Below, in pieces: positions 15,883-24,306 of a DNA stretch of 32,327 nucleotides. How positions within the stretch are numbered: position 1 is the stretch's first letter; the number at the start of each line of letters is the position of its first letter. Origin of the DNA: an uncultured Clostridiaceae bacterium (GTDB taxonomy: Bacteria; Bacillota; Clostridia; TANB77; CAG-508). The translations under genes and the position numbers were made by a program. The DNA is taken from NCBI GenBank assembly GCA_950096965.1, contig CATNCV010000007.1:1-32327 (forward strand). Direction: 5' to 3'. Under the pieces are notes generated by a model. It saw only the letters and a list, made by a program, of their open reading frames with translations. It ran no database searches and was not told the DNA's origin.

Positions 15883-15926
15883 TGTAGGGGCGACTATCAG
15901 TCGTCCGCTCTTCGAAGCAATTACCC
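15883..15926. repeat. Dispersed GTAGGGG element, copy 3
   Basis: It reads TGTAGGGGCGAC, then a small CGAC-TATCA-GTCG stem, then TCCGCTCTTCGAAGCAATTA. Related copies lie at 6562-6650 and, more degenerate, about 5588-5625. The tail AGCAATTACC(C/T)TAAAAT also occurs at about 25098-25114. Confidence 0.55.
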
Positions 15927-16042
15927 TAAAATTTATTACTATATTAATTTATTTATATATAACAAAATTCAAAAATAAAATTAATTGCTAAATATTAAAA
16001 GCTGTGTTATTATAATAATAAATTAAATTGTAGGAGAAAAAT

Positions 16043-17710
16043 ATGATATTTGAAAAAAGAAAAACAGTATCAGCCTAAAATAGATTTATTCAAGATATAA
16101 AAAAATTACCAGATGAAGTAAAAAATAATACAATAATATTAATAGGTCCAATGGTAACAGGTAAAAGTACTATTGCAAAATTAATATCAAGTCAAATGGA
16201 AGAGATAGATAGAATATCATTAGATAATAGAGAAGGCTTAAAGGAAATATATAAAAGAAGAAGTAGTTTTAGAAATTTTAAAAATTTTGAATTTGTGCTT
16301 ACTGGAACAATATTAAGCTCTTTGAAAAGACCTCATGTGATAGATTTTGGAGCAGGGCATTCTATATATGAAAATCAAAAATTAAGAGAGCAAATGCAAG
16401 AAATGTGTTCAGAATTTAAAAATATTATATTATTATTACCTTCAAAAGATAAAGACAAGAGTAGAAGGATATTATCAGAAAGAAGAAATATTGAATTAGG
16501 TTCTAATAAAGACAATTGGCACTTTTTAACTGCGCCTAACAATTATGAATTGGCGACCAAGATAGTATATGAAGAAGGGAAAACACCAGAAGATATTTCG
16601 AGAGAAATAATACAATTAGTAAAGGGAGAAGTAAAAAGTAAAGAAACAGATGAAAGAGAGGAAACACAAATGAAAATAAGTGGAATAGATAAAGATTTTG
16701 AAGATATAATTTATTACTTAGATGCTAAGGGTTATAAGCCATTTGCATCTTGTGATGGAGTTGAAGCAAATCATGAAAGACCAGAAGAAGTTACAGATGC
16801 ATATATATCATTCTTAAAAAGTCCGAAGATAATTGATTTAATGGCAGTGTTTTTACAAGACAAAGAAAATTATACAGTTAGCCTAAACAGTGGAGATAAT
16901 GAGAGAGCAACAGAATTATATGGCAATATAATATTAGGTATGAGGTATGGTGTTCATTTTAACAATAAGAGTGGCGAAAATTCAGATAAATTTAAAAGCA
17001 TTATTAAAAAGACAGTAGAACAAAAGGAAACTATTCCAAGTGATGAAAAGAGAAAGCTAGAAAATTTAAATAAAGTTCTAGAAGAAAGTTCAGACTCAGA
17101 TTTAGAATTTCAAGTAGACCTTAATACAAGATATCAACCATTTACTAGGAAAGAAGGAAAAATTAATAGCTTAAATATAGAAACGAAATTAAGAGAGGAA
17201 AAAATAGAGGATAATATCAGTATAAAAAATGAAGTAGATATGGAAGTTTTGGCAAATATAGTATCAGACAAATACAAAATACCAAGAAAAATAGAAGATA
17301 TACATGAAGAATATATGGATGAAGAATTTATAATACCTGGGTGCGATAAGACAAGCTGTACAATATATTTTAAAGATGAACATCTTCCACAAATATTAGA
17401 TCAGATTAAATATATAAAAGAGATAGCACACACATTGCCTACTTTTGAAAGCAGAGAATGGATAGGTAGTGATGAGGAATATATGGTAGAATATGATAAA
17501 TATTACGATGAACAGTATGATTTTGAAGAAATAGAAGATCAATTGCCAGAAGAATATATGGGAGATAATTTTAAAGAGAACATAGAAGAAAAAACACCAT
17601 TAAGTAAAAGAGAAGATATATTATTAAAATTAGAGCAAGAAGCAGAAGAACTTTTAATAGAAGAAAAACGAATTGGGATTTTTGGAAAGACAGAAGATGT
17701 AAGAGAATAG
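16043..17710 (+). CDS. P-loop (shikimate-kinase-like) protein of unknown function, 5' end disrupted
   Basis: The intact reading frame includes GPMVTGKST, a Walker A motif, whose first Gly lies before the ATG at 16151. That ATG would therefore cut the P-loop. A better start, ATG 16043 with TAGGAGAAAA upstream, is in frame but met by TAA at 16076-16078. Two compensating one-base changes in homopolymers would also restore a sensible N-terminus. After ~170 residues of kinase-like fold (VIDFGAGHSIYE) comes a long, acidic, unrecognised region, with ASCDGVEANHE and a Glu-rich tail. It heads a cassette with 10-bp gaps to the next two genes. It may be inactive. Confidence 0.6.
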
Positions 17711-17720
17711 AGGGAGATAC

Positions 17721-18077
17721 ATGAAAAAAGATAAAAAAGAACAGGCACTAATAAAGATAAAAAGGGAGAGTTTTTGGAGTAAAATTATAAAATTCTTTAG
17801 AAAAAGCAAGCAAGGTAATAATATTAGTATACAAACCAATAATACAGAATCAAAAATAGATACTCAAAAAGAAAAATTTATAGAATATGTAACAAAAATA
17901 GAAAACGAAGAAACACAGCTAATAAATTTACAAAAAAGGTATCGTAAGGGAGAAATAAAAGAGGAAGACTTAACTAAAGAGCAAGTAAAAAAATTGTGTG
18001 ATTTATATGATAAACAAATTGAAAATCTACAAAAATCTAATTCAATAAGAAAAGAAAACATTTTAAAGTTTATTTAG
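17721..18077 (+). CDS. Small coiled-coil protein of unknown function
   Basis: The protein has 118 residues. A basic amphipathic N-terminus (ESFWSKIIKFFRKSK) could touch membrane. A predicted coiled coil of Glu/Lys/Gln/Leu (about 50-118) follows. GAGGGAGAT precedes the ATG. It lies 10 bp after the P-loop gene and 10 bp before the next gene, so the three are surely one transcript. The family is not recognised. Confidence 0.68.
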   Translation: MKKDKKEQALIKIKRESFWSKIIKFFRKSKQGNNISIQTNNTESKIDTQKEKFIEYVTKIENEETQLINLQKRYRKGEIKEEDLTKEQVKKLCDLYDKQIENLQKSNSIRKENILKFI

Positions 18078-18087
18078 GGGGATTTTT

Positions 18088-19240
18088 ATGGCAGAATATG
18101 AATTAAGAAAAAAGATGGCAAATGAAATAATGGAAGTAGAGTTATTACCAACAATTACAGAAATATCTTTAAAAGAAGTGAAATATGAGAAATATCCAAT
18201 AGAAAATTTATCTGCATTAGGTGTTGCGGCAAAACCTTTAGTAGAGGCAATGCAATCATTAAAAGGTGTAGAAGGGACAAGTGGTATATATAGAGTAAAT
18301 ACAAAAGGACATAAAATGTTTGAATCTCAAGGTGGTTTTATTGGTGCGCTTCAAACAACTGAAGGAGCAGTGGGAGGAGGACAAGCTATTATGAAACCAT
18401 TAGCATGCGACCCAACAATGATATTTATGTCTATGACGTTAATGACTATAGAAAAGAAAATAGATGATATTAAAAATTTACAGAATGAGATGTTAGATTT
18501 TATTAAATCAAAAGAAAAAGCAAATATTCGTGGTAATATGAATGCATTAATAGATGTATTAAATAATTATAAATTCAACTGCAATAATGAAAAATATAAA
18601 ACAAATAAACATATTCTAGTGCAAGATATAAAAAGAAATGCAGAACAAAATATTTTATTATACAGAGACCTAATTCAATCTATGTTAGCAAAAAAAGAAC
18701 CAATTCATAGTGATCAAGAAATAAATTCAAAAATTAAAAAAGTAGATGAGAACTTTAAAGAATACCAGTTATCACTATATTTGCACTCATTTTCATCATT
18801 TTTAGAAGTAATGTTATTAGGGAATTTTGATAAGAATTATATAGAAAGTATAAAAAGCAAAATTGATGAGTATATACTGAAATATAAAGAATTATATACA
18901 CGGGTGTTATAATGAAATTGAAGGTTATACTAAAAATTCTGTACAATCTGTATTAACGAAAGGTATTGCAGGAGTTACTAAAGGTGCAGGTGAAGTGGTG
19001 TCTAAAATACCATTAATTAGTAAAGGAGGAGTTGACCAGTTTTTAATTGAATCAAGTGAAAAAATAAATAATTTTAATAATAAGAGAAATGATAAATCAG
19101 TTCAAAGATTAGTAACAAATGCTATGAAAGGAGTTAATCCATTTGTAGAAACATTAAATAAAATAAGCAAAATCTATAATGAACCAATAGAAGTGTTAAT
19201 AGATAATAAAAATCTATACTTAATTGAAGGAAAAAAATAA
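18088..19240 (+). pseudogene. Unknown protein split by a single-base frameshift
   Basis: The first frame (18088-18912, 274 residues) ends abruptly after KYKELYTRVL. Removing one G from GGG at 18902-18904 joins it to the second frame as YTRCYNEIEGYTKNSVQSV, continuing to 19240 for about 383 residues. The second frame has no start with a ribosome site. The N-terminal ~120 residues include Gly-rich GGFIGALQTTEGAVGGGQA and LACDPTMIFMSM, and the remainder is mostly helical and charged. GGGGGA precedes the ATG. I recognise a recurring hypothetical family but know no function. It is the third member of the cassette. Confidence 0.72.
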
Positions 19241-19426
19241 GATGTCACAATGTTAAATTAATACTAATTAAATCTAGCTACTTATTATCATAATGAATTT
19301 AAACTAGAGAAAGATAAAAGCTGGATATTATTAACTTAGAATATGTAGAAATATAGAATAGAAAATTATATTCGCGAAAAATACAAATTCTATTATAGAA
19401 ATAATAAATTAAGGAGGTTAATAGCA

Positions 19427-19515
19427 ATGGATAATAATGAAAAATTATAAAAATTCTAATAGGATTAGGAGTTGTAATAGGATTATTCTATTTAGTATTA
19501 GCACTTACTAGATAG
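19427..19515 (+). pseudogene. Micro-membrane protein with a one-base deletion
   Basis: AAGGAGG (19411-19417) lies 9 nt before ATG 19427. The frame begins MDNNEK, then stops. Adding one A to the run at 19440-19444 would give a 29-residue peptide continuing IIKILIGLGVVIGLFYLVLA and ending LTR, a single membrane helix. The strong ribosome site and clean hydrophobic run suggest a genuine small gene, now or apparently broken. Confidence 0.45.
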
Positions 19516-19581
19516 TATTGATGATATAAAAGTTTGAAAGTAAAGAAAATAATAAATCTCTAATGAAGACTAGAAAATAGT

Positions 19582-19610
19582 TTGATTTAGGGATTTATTT
19601 ATGCTATAAT
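19582..19610 (+). promoter_or_regulatory. Promoter of the Nudix hydrolase gene
   Basis: TTGATT (19582-19587), a 17-bp spacer and TATAAT (19605-19610) with an extended TGC before the -10. Confidence 0.7.
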
Positions 19611-19650
19611 AGTAACATATTGAAAAAACATTAAATAATTAGGAGATATT

Positions 19651-20049
19651 ATGAAATTAAGAAAAGAAAAAAGTTGTGGATGTATTATTATAAAAAATAG
19701 AAAAGTTCTATTAGTATATGAAAAAAATACAAACTTTTGGGGATTTCCTAAAGGACACATGGAAGAAGGAGAAAGTGAGATCCAAACAGCATTAAGAGAA
19801 GTAAAAGAAGAAGTAGGGTTAGAAGTTGATATAGATAAAGAAAAAAGATATGAATTAAATTACATTATAAGAGATGAGATAGATAAAACTACAGTATTAT
19901 ATATAGCAAGAACAAAAAGTGAAGAAATAATAATGCAAGAAAGTGAAATTGCAAATATTAAATGGTGTGATTTTGACGAAGCTTTAAATACACTAACATT
20001 TGAAAATTGGAGAGAAATGTTCAAGAAAGTAATTGAAGATATTAAATAA
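19651..20049 (+). CDS. Nudix hydrolase (Ap4A hydrolase / MutT-like)
   Basis: The 132-residue single-domain protein has a complete Nudix box from GHMEEGE to REVKEEVGLE (about 34-56), unlike the degenerate one in the nrtR-like gene. FWGFPKGHMEEGE is the form typical of diadenosine-polyphosphate hydrolases, but the substrate is uncertain. AGGAGAT lies just before the ATG. It has its own promoter and precedes hslO. Confidence 0.88.
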   Translation: MKLRKEKSCGCIIIKNRKVLLVYEKNTNFWGFPKGHMEEGESEIQTALREVKEEVGLEVDIDKEKRYELNYIIRDEIDKTTVLYIARTKSEEIIMQESEIANIKWCDFDEALNTLTFENWREMFKKVIEDIK

Positions 20050-20100
20050 TAAATTAAATGTTATAATTTAACAATTTTAGAATATTAAGGAGGAAATAAA

Positions 20101-20973
20101 GTGGATAAAATACAAAAATTTTTAGCATATAACGGAAAAATAAATATAACATGTGTTGAAACTACAAACTTAGTAGAAGAAGCAAGAAAGCTGCACGACC
20201 TAAGCCCAGTAGCAACAGCAGTACTTGGAAGAGTTTTAACTATGGGAGCGCTTATGGCAAGTGCTTTTAAAGATAAAGATGATAGTGTAACACTACAAAT
20301 AAGAGCAAATGGCCCAATAGGAGGGGTAACAGTAACAGCAGAAGCAGATGGAAGAGTAAGAGGATATGTAACAAACCCACAAGTAGAAGTTCCATTAAGA
20401 AAAGATGGAAAACTAAATGTAGGAGAAGCAGTAGGGCATGATGGTTTCTTATATGTAATAAAAGACATAGGACTAAAAGAACCATATATAGGAATGTCAA
20501 AACTAATATCAGGGGAAATAGCAGAAGACTTTGCAAATTACTATTACACATCAGAACAAAAAAATACAGCAGTAGCTTTAGGAGTTCTAGTAAATAAAGA
20601 TGGAGTAAAAAAAGCAGGAGGTTTTATAGTTAGTAGCTTGCCAGATGCAACAGAAGATGAATTATTCATTCTAGAAAATAGGCTAAAAGAGGCAATGCCA
20701 ATAAGTAAAATGCTAGAAGAAAACATGAGCTTATTAGAAATAGCAAAAGACATAACAGGAGATATAAATATACAAGTATTAAATCAAGAAGAAAAAGAGC
20801 CGAGATATGAATGTAGTTGTAGTAAAGAAAAAATGGCAAGAGGATTACAAACAATAGGAAAAGAAGAACTACAAAAAATTATAGAAGAAGACAAAAAAGC
20901 AGAGACAGTGTGTCAATTTTGTAATAAGAACTATGAATTTAATGAGGAAGAGTTGAAGAGTTTGATTAGCTAG
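20101..20973 (+). CDS. hslO: Redox-regulated chaperone Hsp33
   Basis: Hsp33 is a cytosolic holdase activated by oxidation and unfolding. The 290-residue protein starts at GTG with AAGGAGGAAA upstream. The N-terminal fold has LGRVLTMGALMASAFK and GHDGFLYVIKD. The C-terminal redox switch keeps its four zinc cysteines as CSC and CQFC. A REP-like element begins 7 nt after its stop codon, and pth follows in the same direction. Confidence 0.96.
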   Translation: MDKIQKFLAYNGKINITCVETTNLVEEARKLHDLSPVATAVLGRVLTMGALMASAFKDKDDSVTLQIRANGPIGGVTVTAEADGRVRGYVTNPQVEVPLRKDGKLNVGEAVGHDGFLYVIKDIGLKEPYIGMSKLISGEIAEDFANYYYTSEQKNTAVALGVLVNKDGVKKAGGFIVSSLPDATEDELFILENRLKEAMPISKMLEENMSLLEIAKDITGDINIQVLNQEEKEPRYECSCSKEKMARGLQTIGKEELQKIIEEDKKAETVCQFCNKNYEFNEEELKSLIS

Positions 20974-20979
20974 TTCTCA

Positions 20980-21054
20980 TTGGGGACGTTTCCTTTCGGG
21001 GTATCTGTCACTTTTGAGGTATCTGTCACTTTCGGGGTATAATGTCACTTTTGG
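20980..21054 (+). repeat. REP-like element copy D, just after hslO stop
   Basis: TGGGGACGTTTCCTTTCGGG is followed by three tandem units of the GGTATCTGTCACTTTT type (period about 18 bp, last unit variant). Same orientation as copies B and E. Confidence 0.88.
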
Positions 21055-21081
21055 CAAGTATAATAAAAAACGGAGGCAAAA

Positions 21082-21639
21082 ATGTATTTAATAGTAGGAT
21101 TAGGAAACCCAGAAGAAGAATATGGTAAAACGAGGCACAATATGGGTTTTAATGTAATAAATAAATTATCAAATAAATATAGAATAGAAGTAAATAAAAA
21201 GAAATTTGATGGTCTATGTGGAGATGGTATGATAGAAGGAGAAAAGGTGATTTTATTAAAACCACAAACTTATATGAACTTAAGCGGAAAATCAATAATT
21301 CAAGTTGTAAACTTTTATAAAATACCATTAGAAAATATAATAGTAATATATGATGATATAGACATTGAGCCAGGATTAATTAGAATACGCAAAAAAGGAA
21401 GTAGCGGGTCACACAATGGAATGAAATCTGTAATAGCAGAGTTAGGTTCAGGAGAATTTATGCGTGTTAGAGTTGGTATAGGAAAGCCAAAATACGATGG
21501 AGATATGATAAATTATGTAATAGGTGCAGTTCCAGAAGAGGAGCAAAAAGAGTTGGAAAATGGAGTAGAAAGAGCAAAAGAAGCGGTTATAGAAATATTA
21601 AGGAGCGGAATTGATATTGCTATGAATAAGTTTAATTAG
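21082..21639 (+). CDS. pth: Peptidyl-tRNA hydrolase
   Basis: Pth recycles peptidyl-tRNA released from stalled ribosomes. It has 185 residues, with the N-terminal LIVGLGNPEEEYGKTRHNMG that carries N9 and the catalytic H19. KPQTYMNLSG, YDDIDIEPG and GSSGSHNGMKS follow, all standard. CGGAGGC lies 5 nt before the ATG. REP-like elements flank it on both sides. Confidence 0.96.
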   Translation: MYLIVGLGNPEEEYGKTRHNMGFNVINKLSNKYRIEVNKKKFDGLCGDGMIEGEKVILLKPQTYMNLSGKSIIQVVNFYKIPLENIIVIYDDIDIEPGLIRIRKKGSSGSHNGMKSVIAELGSGEFMRVRVGIGKPKYDGDMINYVIGAVPEEEQKELENGVERAKEAVIEILRSGIDIAMNKFN

Positions 21640-21647
21640 TGCTCATT

Positions 21648-21727
21648 CCAATTAGGGACGTTTCCTAATTGGGTATAACGTCACTTTTGGGGTATCTGGC
21701 ATAAATGGGGTATCTGGCACTTTTAGG
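21648..21727 (+). repeat. REP-like element copy E, just after pth stop
   Basis: CCAATTAGGGACGTTTCC, then AATTGGG that can pair with CCAATT, then GGTATAACGTCACTTTT and two GGGGTATCTGGCA units. It starts 9 nt after the pth stop. Confidence 0.88.
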
Positions 21728-21753
21728 AATATAGATTATTAAAATATAAAAAC

Positions 21754-21786
21754 AAAACACTTCCATTCATAATTAAGAAGTGTTTT
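21754..21786. terminator. Terminator between pth and the convergent small membrane gene
   Basis: AAAACACTTC (21754-21763) pairs perfectly with GAAGTGTTTT (21777-21786); A and T runs make it usable in both directions. Confidence 0.85.
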
Positions 21787-21807
21787 ATCTTATTAAAATT
21801 CAATTAG

Positions 21808-22014
21808 TTAATCATCTAAAAGTTTAAAATCATTTATTACATCATCAATACAAGGGTCACTTTGGTCTGTAAATTTCCTATAAGTTTTATTCTCAGAAAA
21901 AGATTCTGAAATATTTTTACTTTTCTTGTTAGAAACCAAATATACAATTATTGCAAAAAGAAATGCAAAAGAGAAAATAGCGACTAAAAGTAATAGAAAA
22001 TTGGAAGTCAGCAT
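21808..22014 (-). CDS. Small single-pass membrane protein, unknown
   Basis: The protein has 68 residues. A hydrophobic helix (about 4-27) is followed by Lys-rich SNKKSK, predicting an outside N-terminus and a cytosolic acidic tail. AAAGGAGATT lies upstream of the ATG on the minus strand, and a shared terminator lies downstream. No family is recognised. Confidence 0.62.
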   Translation of the reverse strand: MLTSNFLLLLVAIFSFAFLFAIIVYLVSNKKSKNISESFSENKTYRKFTDQSDPCIDDVINDFKLLDD

Positions 22015-22177
22015 AGAAAATCTCCTTTCTGAAAAAAATACTAATGATAAGTTACATTATTTATAACACAAATTTAATAAAAATACTAGCATTTTACATA
22101 AAAATGTGATATATTCTTTATATGTTCTTAAGGGGCAAAGAACAAAACCAATATATTGAAAGGCAAGGTGAGCTAAA

Positions 22178-23017
22178 ATGCCCCGATTAAAAAGAAAAAT
22201 ATCAATATCAAAAGTATATCATGTAATAATAAGAGGTATTAATAAGCAAGATATATTTTTAGATAAACAAGATTACTTTAAATTTATAAAAGAGATAGAA
22301 AGGACTAAAGAAAAGTATAAATATGAAATTTATGCATATTCATTTATGAATGATCATGTGCACTTTGTTATTTATGATAGAAATGACAATATGTCAATAG
22401 TAATGCAGAGCTTAAATGTTAGCTATTCTGCGTATTTTAATAAAAAATATGAAAGAACAGGTCATCTTTTTGAAAATAGATTTAAAAGTAAAACAATAGA
22501 AAGTGAAGAATATTTAAAAAATGTAATTAGATATATTCATAAAAATCCGGAGAATGCAGGGTTAAAAAAATATCAATGGACGAGCTACAATGAGTATTTG
22601 TATAAAGAAAAATTAATAAATAAAGAAATGGTTTTAAAAGCTTTTGGAGAAGACAGAAATGATGCAATAAATAATTTTAAATATTTTCATAAGCATTATT
22701 CCAAATATCAAGATTATGACAAAGGATATGAGCTCTTAACTAGAATAACAGATGAAGAGGCAATAGAGATAATAAAAAATATAGTAAAAGAAGAAAATCC
22801 ATTAAAAATACAGCAGTATGATAAAACAGAAAAAGAAAAAGCAGTAATAAAGATTCTTAAAATAGAGGGAATAACAAAAGCGCAAATGTCTAGAATAATA
22901 GGAATAAACAGAAAGACAATAAGAAATGTAGAAATAGAAAATTCCCAAAAGTACCAGATACCCCAAAAGTACCAGATACCCCAAAAGGAAACGTCCCCAA
23001 TTGGAAGAGAGGAGTAA
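22178..23017 (+). CDS. REP-associated tyrosine transposase (RAYT) with C-terminal HTH and repeat-encoded tail
   Basis: The 279-residue protein opens PRLKRKISISKVYHVIIRG, then carries the HUH-like motif H60-V-H62 in MNDHVHFVI. Y119 in VIRYIHKNPENAG is the likely catalytic tyrosine of this Y1/IS200-related family (PF01797). SYSAYFNKKYERTGHLFENR is also diagnostic. Residues ~222-255 form a helix-turn-helix (ITKAQMSRIIGINRKTIRNV). Residues 257-279 are translated REP-like sequence, twice QKYQIP then QKETSPIG. No terminal repeats of an insertion sequence are visible, consistent with a domesticated RAYT. The rng gene begins 2 nt after the stop, with its ribosome site inside this tail. Confidence 0.92.
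   Translation: MPRLKRKISISKVYHVIIRGINKQDIFLDKQDYFKFIKEIERTKEKYKYEIYAYSFMNDHVHFVIYDRNDNMSIVMQSLNVSYSAYFNKKYERTGHLFENRFKSKTIESEEYLKNVIRYIHKNPENAGLKKYQWTSYNEYLYKEKLINKEMVLKAFGEDRNDAINNFKYFHKHYSKYQDYDKGYELLTRITDEEAIEIIKNIVKEENPLKIQQYDKTEKEKAVIKILKIEGITKAQMSRIIGINRKTIRNVEIENSQKYQIPQKYQIPQKETSPIGREE
22944..23004 (-). repeat. REP-like element copy F, inside the RAYT coding sequence
   Basis: On the minus strand it reads CCAATTGGGGACGTTTCC, then two exact 18-bp units of TTTTGGGGTATCTGGTAC, then TTTTGGG. The 18-bp period keeps the reading frame, so on the plus strand it encodes 6-residue repeats. Orientation is opposite to copies B, D and E. Confidence 0.92.
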
Positions 23018-23019
23018 AA

Positions 23020-24210
23020 ATGCAACAAATACTAATATCAAAAAAACAAGACAAAAAAACAATAGCACTACTAGAAAACGGAAAGCTTCAAGAAGTATAC
23101 GAAGAAAAAGAAGATAGTAAAAGGCTAGAAGGCAACATATACTTAGGAAAAGTAAAAGACATTTTGCCAGGTATGCAAGCAGCTTTTGTAGATATAGGAG
23201 AAGAAAAAAATACTTTTATTCACATTAAAGATGTACTCCCAAAAGTAAGTAAAATTACAGGAAACAAAAATGAAGATTTAGACAAATACAATATAAAAGA
23301 CTATATAAAAAGAAATAGCAACATTTTAGTACAAGTAAAAAAAGATGCTACCAATTTGAAAGGAGCCAAAATAAGTACAGACCTACACATTCCAGGAAGA
23401 TTTGTTGTAGTTATGCCAAAAGATAATTTCATAACTGTTTCTCAAAAAATAGAAGATGAAAATGAAAGAAAAAGACTAATAAATATAGCCAAGAAAACTA
23501 TAAAAAGTGATGTAGGCATAATAATTAGAACTGCAGCAGAAGGAAAAGATGAAAATATAATAAAAAAAGATATAGAACAAACTATAAACAAATGGAACAA
23601 TATAAAATTACAAAGTGAAAATTTAAAAGAAAATGAAATTCCGAAAGTATTATATAAAAATAACTCTATTATAGAAAAAATTTTACTAGATACTGTTGAT
23701 AATGGTATAGAAAGAATTTTAGTAGATGAAATACAAATGCTTGAAGAGGTTCAAAAAATACTAAAAAACATTGACGAAAATAACAAAGTAAGCGTTGAAT
23801 TAAAACAAACAGATAATTTACTAGACATGTATGACACAGATGACCAAATAGAAAAATTGAGTAGCAGAAAAATATGGCTTAAATGTGGAGGTTTTATAAC
23901 AATAGATAAAACAGAAGCACTAACTGCAATAGATGTAAACTCAGGAAAATTTACAGGAAAGCAGAACCTAGAAGAAACAGTACTAAAAGTAAATGAAGAA
24001 GCAAGCTGTGAAATAGCAAGGCAACTACGCCTAAGAGATATAGGCGGAATAATAATAATAGATTACATAGATATGCAAGAAGCAAAAAGTAGAGAACAAG
24101 TTTTAAAAACATTAAGACAAGCACTAAAGAAAGACCGTTCAAAAACACAAGTAATAGAATTTACCAAATTAAACTTATTGGAAATGACAAGAAAGCATAT
24201 GTTTAGTTAA
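23020..24210 (+). CDS. rng: Ribonuclease E/G family protein, short form
   Basis: This endoribonuclease of rRNA/mRNA processing has 396 residues. It has an S1 domain (about 35-115; NIYLGKVKDILPGMQAAFVD), an RNase H-like/DNase I-like core, and the two metal-binding aspartates D305 in AIDVNSGKF and D348 in IIIDYIDM. It ends soon after LLEMTRK, so the C-terminal Zn-link cysteines and small domain of longer homologues are missing. No frameshift is evident, since a terminator follows directly. AGAGGAG (23008-23014) lies within the end of the RAYT gene, 5 nt before the ATG, implying translational coupling. Confidence 0.92.
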   Translation: MQQILISKKQDKKTIALLENGKLQEVYEEKEDSKRLEGNIYLGKVKDILPGMQAAFVDIGEEKNTFIHIKDVLPKVSKITGNKNEDLDKYNIKDYIKRNSNILVQVKKDATNLKGAKISTDLHIPGRFVVVMPKDNFITVSQKIEDENERKRLINIAKKTIKSDVGIIIRTAAEGKDENIIKKDIEQTINKWNNIKLQSENLKENEIPKVLYKNNSIIEKILLDTVDNGIERILVDEIQMLEEVQKILKNIDENNKVSVELKQTDNLLDMYDTDDQIEKLSSRKIWLKCGGFITIDKTEALTAIDVNSGKFTGKQNLEETVLKVNEEASCEIARQLRLRDIGGIIIIDYIDMQEAKSREQVLKTLRQALKKDRSKTQVIEFTKLNLLEMTRKHMFS

Positions 24211-24211
24211 T

Positions 24212-24250
24212 AAAACCGATAAAAGGAAATACAACCCTTTTATCGGTTTT
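24212..24250 (+). terminator. Terminator after rng
   Basis: A perfect 15-bp stem AAAACCGATAAAAGG (24212-24226) with its complement 24236-24250 ends in TTTT. Confidence 0.92.
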
Positions 24251-24306
24251 GTTATAATGAAAATTAAAAATATTTTATCATAATATAAAAATTAAAGTGA
24301 AAAGCT

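Larger units (their letters stand above)
19241..19650. other. Intergenic region after the unknown cassette
   Basis: Apart from the micro-gene remnant at 19427-19515 and the Nudix promoter at 19582-19610, the stretch is AT-rich with no supportable feature. Confidence 0.5.

Noticed and set aside
16076-16078. TAA read as sense (stop-codon reassignment)
   Set aside because: TAA is the normal stop of most genes in the window (e.g. nadE, nadD, recO, trmB), so reassignment is excluded; mutation or error is the better reading.
18995-19240. Independent 81-residue gene
   Set aside because: The frame is open further upstream to the GGG lesion at 18902-18904 and reads continuously with the preceding protein; it has no ribosome site.
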